The notes below the pieces were generated by a model, which was given only the letters and a program-made list of their open reading frames with translations, searched no databases and was not told the origin of the DNA. A program made the translations under genes and the position numbers. Positions 4,498 through 6,736 of a stretch of DNA of 6,736 nt are shown here, piece by piece (positions within the stretch are counted from its first letter, which is position 1; the number at the start of each line of letters is the position of its first letter). This DNA comes from CAYTZA01 sp964442365. GTDB taxonomy: Bacteria; Patescibacteriota; Minisyncoccia; Phycocordibacterales; DAORIS01. The stretch spans positions 1 to 6,736 of the forward strand of contig CAYTZA010000032.1 in the NCBI GenBank assembly GCA_964442365.1, given 5' to 3'.

Positions 4498-4525
4498 TAA
4501 TAACTTAAACAAAGTGTATCTAAGC

Positions 4526-4580
4526 AAAGTTATATAATCACTGTTTTGAGCTTGGGGTAGAGGACGAGATGAGGACTTTT
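4526..4580 (-). repeat. attC-like element C, after the YdjM-like gene
   Basis: In gene sense it starts in the TAA stop with AAAAGTCCTCATCTCG and ends with ACTTT (4530-4526). The outer arms AAAGT/ACTTT can pair; the inner part shows little pairing. The second arm lies immediately next to the promoter of the PQ-loop gene. It is the weakest of the arm-paired elements. Confidence 0.4.
4532..4540 (-). promoter_or_regulatory. -10 region of the PQ-loop gene
   Basis: TGATTATAT on the minus strand, overlapping the alternative TATATA. The predicted +1 is near 4525, just after the first base of the upstream TTG, which argues against that TTG as start codon. Confidence 0.5.
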
Positions 4581-5184
4581 ATGCAAAAAAGACAAAACAA
4601 ATAGTAACAACTCCAAGGGCAAATAGTGAGTAATCAATAATACTAACCAATGTTAATTTACAAAAATATTTTTCAATCCAGTCAGATTCCCCTAGTTCTT
4701 TGATTGCTTTTTTTAACTCGTCTGGGGAATACCGAGTAACGAGAGGATGGAGTGAAATATCAGCGCTCACCCACTTTTTTGAAAATAATCTGTAACTACC
4801 CTTATCAAATGGCATAAAAAGTTGTACTCCCCAACCCACACCAACCGTGTCATGCGCAAAATGAAAAATTATTGCCAGCAGTGATCCCGCTAACCACGGA
4901 TTTAAACCATACGCATAGATGAAAATACCCAGCATTAGAAACCAAGCTAGGGGATAATGTAGTCCCTCCCTATGATCACGACCTTCTTCTCGGTCCGCAA
5001 CAAGATATCCTGTTCGTACAAAATGTATAGCACCATCAAGGTCAGGTAAGTAGTTCCACAGCACAACCCATATAACAAACAAAGGCGTGTACGGTCCTCC
5101 AAAAAAAGAGATAACGATTGATGCTGCTATTAAACCAAGACCGGTATCCCCGAGTACAGGGAGTAATTTAGATACGCTTCTCAT
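4579..5184 (-). CDS. YdjM/DUF457-like membrane-bound metal-dependent hydrolase
   Basis: A 201-aa inner-membrane protein with about four to five hydrophobic helices (about 10-28, 33-46, 80-92, 95-110 and 177-200). Conserved polar motifs lie near the membrane face: LPDLDG (46-51), DHREGLHYP (70-78), and H108 with HDT (111-113), then GWGVQLFMPFDKG (117-129). This set of Asp/His motifs (PDLD, H-x(n)-H, HxxxDxxT, then a Pro-Phe segment) is that of the YdjM/YbcI group, predicted from conserved ligands to be a metal-dependent hydrolase; the substrate is not established. The segment after residue 130 is soluble and charged. The start at 5184 is fixed by TGTTATACT, 7 nt upstream. Element D lies upstream and element C at its stop. 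Confidence 0.72.
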   Translation of the reverse strand: MRSVSKLLPVLGDTGLGLIAASIVISFFGGPYTPLFVIWVVLWNYLPDLDGAIHFVRTGYLVADREEGRDHREGLHYPLAWFLMLGIFIYAYGLNPWLAGSLLAIIFHFAHDTVGVGWGVQLFMPFDKGSYRLFSKKWVSADISLHPLVTRYSPDELKKAIKELGESDWIEKYFCKLTLVSIIDYSLFALGVVTICFVFFA

Positions 5185-5188
5185 ACAT

Positions 5189-5280
5189 AAAAGTATAACA
5201 AAGACCGAGGATTAAAACTAAATCTATTTTTAAAAGAATTAAATAATGAGAGGATCGTGGGGGACGATGTTAGGACTTTT
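5189..5280 (-). repeat. attC-like element D, between the GNAT and YdjM-like genes
   Basis: In gene sense it begins AAAAGTCCTAAC (5280-5269) and ends GTTATACTTTT (5199-5189). AAAAGT/ACTTTT and AAC/GTT pair around a small internal loop. Inside, ATCGT-GGGGG-ACGAT (5254-5268) is a perfect hairpin. The last arm is at the same time the -10 of the next gene. The boxes come closest to RYYYAAC/GTTRRRY in this window. Confidence 0.5.
5192..5200 (-). promoter_or_regulatory. Extended -10 promoter of the YdjM-like gene
   Basis: TGTTATACT on the minus strand, with the hexamer ending 7 nt before the ATG at 5184; predicted leader of about 1 nt. Confidence 0.7.
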
Positions 5281-5287
5281 TGTGAAA

Positions 5288-5311
5288 GGGCCGACTCTTC
5301 TGAATCGGCCC
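5288..5311 (-). terminator. Terminator hairpin after the GNAT gene
   Basis: GGGCCGATTC-AGAA-GAGTCGGCCC on the minus strand has ten pairs (one G-T) and a tetraloop, and begins 5 nt after the TGA stop. Only TTT follows directly, but the stem is strong. Confidence 0.75.
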
Positions 5312-5316
5312 CTTAT

Positions 5317-5646
5317 TCATAAATTCATGCGGAATTCAGTACCCCAGTCCACAAAACCTAGACGAAGGTACCACTCATGAACCACTCCTCTCGATCCATC
5401 ATCGCGACTGGTTGCAATTAGCTTGTAGCAATGTTCTTCGCGAGCACAGTCAATTATTGAATCAAGAAGCTCTTTCCCAGCCCCAGTTCCTCTGTGTTTT
5501 TCATCAACAAAGACATCCTCAATGAAACCAAATGAACTGTCATGCAAATCATTATCAAGCAGGTAAAGATAGGCATGTGCAATTTCTTTACCTTCTACTT
5601 CGATGAAAAAACGAATTCCAGAAACAGTAAGTCGTGTCTGTTCCAT
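5317..5646 (-). CDS. GNAT-family N-acetyltransferase
   Basis: A 109-aa cytoplasmic enzyme predicted to transfer an acetyl group from acetyl-CoA to an amine; the acceptor is unknown. The acetyl-CoA-binding motif A is clear: strand IEDVFVDEKH, then R52-x-x-G55-x-G57 (RGTGAG) and helix KELLDSIIDCARE. Motif B is HEWYLRLGF (90-98) with the usual Tyr and LGF. It is short for the family (commonly 140-170 aa) because the N-terminal helices are missing or reduced, so it is a minimal GNAT. The frame is open to an ATG at 5670, but the ATG at 5646 is chosen because AAGGAG lies 6 nt before it and the likely +1 falls near 5664, after the first ATG. A hairpin terminator follows the stop. Confidence 0.85.
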   Translation of the reverse strand: MEQTRLTVSGIRFFIEVEGKEIAHAYLYLLDNDLHDSSFGFIEDVFVDEKHRGTGAGKELLDSIIDCAREEHCYKLIATSRDDGSRGVVHEWYLRLGFVDWGTEFRMNL

Positions 5647-5652
5647 TACGCT

Positions 5653-5658
5653 CTCCTT
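5653..5658 (-). promoter_or_regulatory. Shine-Dalgarno deciding the GNAT start
   Basis: AAGGAG on the minus strand, 6 nt before the ATG at 5646. It is the only good Shine-Dalgarno before a large gene in this window. A weak -10 (TATTCT, 5676-5671) upstream would give a leader of about 18 nt containing it. Confidence 0.8.
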
Positions 5659-5693
5659 GTGATGTTCCATAGAATAGAACTCACTTGGATGTT

Positions 5694-5741
5694 AAAAGTT
5701 TCAATTTTTTGCTGGCCGTCTGGGACGATGTTCGAACTTTT
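5694..5741 (-). repeat. attC-like imperfect hairpin E, after the Fic gene
   Basis: In gene sense AAAAGTTCGAAC lies next to the stop, and the distal arm is TTGAAACTTTT (5704-5694). AAAAGTT/AACTTTT gives seven pairs. The inner stem is CGTC-TGG-GACG (5717-5727). The core CCAGACGGCCAGC is shared with element A, and TTCGA/GTCCC/GA/CGGC blocks with the 38-bp repeats. Confidence 0.5.
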
Positions 5742-6557
5742 TTAGCCAGTGAAAACCTTGCGATATAAATCCTTATCCATATATTGGATTCGGCTTTCTT
5801 TATAGGTTTGTAAAAAACTCATATCAACATCCTCATTAAACCACCCTTTATAACGCTCATCATTATTATTCTTGATGATATCAATAATTACTTCAACCAC
5901 TCGTGCATTATATTCTTTGGTACCAACATACTCTTCAAATGTTGAGTATGTTGATGTTGGTCTAAAATCTTCTTCTAAAATATTCAGCGCCACATCTTGA
6001 AATTCACTTGCATTCACCGCATTGGAGAAGCCTTCACTCTTCAGCACTTCCTGGAGCACTGCTGGGTTGTATCCTTGCATCAATAAAACTAGAATACATT
6101 TTGCTGTTCTGCCGTTACCATCAACAAATGGATGTATTGCCGTAATGGCAACACCAATAAGAAGAGCAATGTCTTCCATTGGTCTTTTATTCCGGATCAT
6201 CATTTGAACTGCTTCAAGTGCCAACCCTAACAATCGATCTTTCTCAGACTGAGCAGGAAAGATGTCATCCTCTCCCATCCGAACATTTTCGCCGTCCATT
6301 TCCCATACTTCTTTAGTATCTTTATTACGAACAAAGGCATTCAGACCTATGAGTAATTGCTTATATGTTTCAAGCTCTAAAGAATTAAGAAAACTTTTTA
6401 TGGATTCTTCGTCTACAAAAATCTCCTCAATCTTTTTATTTCCTAGAACTTCCAACTCCGTTTGATTTAAGAAACGAACGAGACGTTCTGCAGCATGTTC
6501 TCTGAATCCAGGTGGCCCATCATCTTGGATACTCTTCATTCTTTTTTCGCCTTCCAT
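5742..6557 (-). CDS. Fic-domain protein (putative AMPylating enzyme)
   Basis: A 271-aa protein with the Fic motif HPFVDGNGRTAK (residues 142-153, counted from this start), including the catalytic His142, the anion-hole Gly/Asn and Arg150. The final Arg of the usual HPFxxGNGRxxR is Lys. The family transfers AMP, or another phosphate-containing group, from a nucleotide to hydroxyl side chains of target proteins. The Fic core spans about residues 105-195; the N-terminal helical part (25-85) and C-terminal part (205-271, FEEYVGTKEYNARVVEV...) are not assigned. No clear inhibitory [ST]xxxE[GN] motif is seen. The start at 6557 is taken because TATACT ends exactly 6 nt before it; an upstream ATG at 6575 lies before the predicted transcript start. 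The target is unknown and no antitoxin gene is adjacent. Confidence 0.85.
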   Translation of the reverse strand: MEGEKRMKSIQDDGPPGFREHAAERLVRFLNQTELEVLGNKKIEEIFVDEESIKSFLNSLELETYKQLLIGLNAFVRNKDTKEVWEMDGENVRMGEDDIFPAQSEKDRLLGLALEAVQMMIRNKRPMEDIALLIGVAITAIHPFVDGNGRTAKCILVLLMQGYNPAVLQEVLKSEGFSNAVNASEFQDVALNILEEDFRPTSTYSTFEEYVGTKEYNARVVEVIIDIIKNNNDERYKGWFNEDVDMSFLQTYKESRIQYMDKDLYRKVFTG

Positions 6558-6563
6558 ACTAAA

Positions 6564-6569
6564 AGTATA
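6564..6569 (-). promoter_or_regulatory. -10 promoter of the Fic gene (leaderless)
   Basis: TATACT on the minus strand, with a TG directly before it, one nt closer than in a true extended -10. It ends 6 nt before the ATG at 6557, which places +1 on the start codon. Confidence 0.65.
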
Positions 6570-6579
6570 CATCATTATT

Positions 6580-6617
6580 TAGCTGCCGATCAGGGACTCG
6601 AAGCTTACAGCTTCAGT
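6580..6617 (-). repeat. 38-bp repeat with internal hairpin, copy 2
   Basis: It matches 4113-4150 at 34 of 38 positions. The four differences turn GAAGTC/GACTTC into GAAGCT/AGCTTC, so base pairing is kept around the same TAC loop. It lies directly upstream of the Fic promoter. Confidence 0.85.
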
Positions 6618-6676
6618 TCAGGTTGTATGATATTTTTCCTTACGTCAAAATATCGACAACCTCTTCGAGCCCCTGA
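6590..6676 (-). repeat. Long attC-like folded element upstream of the Fic gene
   Basis: The outer arms TCAGGG-A-CTCGAAG (6590-6603) and CTTCGAG-C-CCCTGA (6663-6676) give 13 pairs with one mismatch. The inner arms AGGTTGT/ACAACCT (6620-6626, 6656-6662) and GATATTTT/AAAATATC (6629-6636, 6647-6654) give 15 more. A 16-nt one-sided bulge contains the rest of the 38-bp repeat hairpin. By position it would be the trailing site of a gene beyond the right edge. Confidence 0.6.
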
Positions 6677-6686
6677 CGTGAGTGCA

Positions 6687-6714
6687 AGGATTTTTATTAG
6701 GCATAAAAAATCCT
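6687..6714. repeat. 9-bp perfect palindrome near the right edge
   Basis: AGGATTTTT (6687-6695) and AAAAATCCT (6706-6714) pair around a 10-nt loop. It is A/T-rich and lacks a following T-run, so it is not a clear terminator. It may belong to the end of the next gene unit outside the window. Confidence 0.4.
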
Positions 6715-6736
6715 ACGTATGAAAAATATAATCGCT

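Noticed and set aside
5742..6722. Plus-strand frames antisense to the Fic gene (6022-6207, 6262-6465, 6495-6722)
   Set aside because: Ser/Phe-rich shadows of the Fic coding strand without promoters or recognisable domains.

Overview
The window looks like a stretch of a Patescibacteria (CPR, probably Parcubacteria-like) genome. The signs are low-to-moderate GC, standard stop use (TGA ends several genes, so code 25 is unlikely), very small genes, almost no Shine-Dalgarno sequences, and extended -10 promoters placed only 6-9 nt before the start codon. This lineage is inferred from style; no phylogenetic marker is present. All ten convincing genes lie on the minus strand, so the region reads from right to left.

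Reading with the genes (right to left): a folded inverted-repeat element (6590-6676); a Fic-domain protein (5742-6557); a GNAT acetyltransferase (5317-5646); a YdjM/DUF457-like membrane metal-dependent hydrolase (4579-5184); a SemiSWEET/PQ-loop membrane protein (4234-4497); a 400-bp hairpin-rich gap with a long inverted repeat and a bidirectional terminator (3834-4233); a small anchored, Cys-containing protein (3468-3833); a NYN-domain (PIN-like) putative RNase (2827-3354); a Pol-beta-type nucleotidyltransferase (1954-2655); a helical hypothetical protein (1515-1859); an 89-aa hypothetical protein (1033-1302); a SerB-like HAD phosphatase (341-979); and the N-terminal part of a polytopic membrane protein that runs off the left edge (1-298).

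The main signal is the organisation from about 1468 to 6676. It looks like an array of one-gene cassettes. Most genes are followed, at or just after the stop codon, by a related motif (gene-sense AAAAGTYYYAAY) that starts an imperfect hairpin. The partner arm (ACTTTT or similar) lies just before, or inside, the promoter of the next gene. The boxes resemble the RYYYAAC / GTTRRRY boxes of integron attC sites. Two other repeat pairs (74 bp at 93% identity, and 38 bp with compensatory changes in a hairpin) also sit at gene junctions. No integrase is visible, and the hairpins could instead be terminators, so an integron-like array is a hypothesis.

Most cassette genes have their own promoter. In seven of them a TATACT/TATAAT/TATATT hexamer, usually with an upstream TG, lies 6-9 nt before an ATG, which predicts leaderless mRNAs. 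This moves several starts downstream of the longest ORF. The GNAT gene is the exception: it has a good Shine-Dalgarno. The genes share no evident pathway; the mix of Fic, GNAT, nucleotidyltransferase, NYN nuclease and small membrane proteins is typical accessory or cassette cargo.
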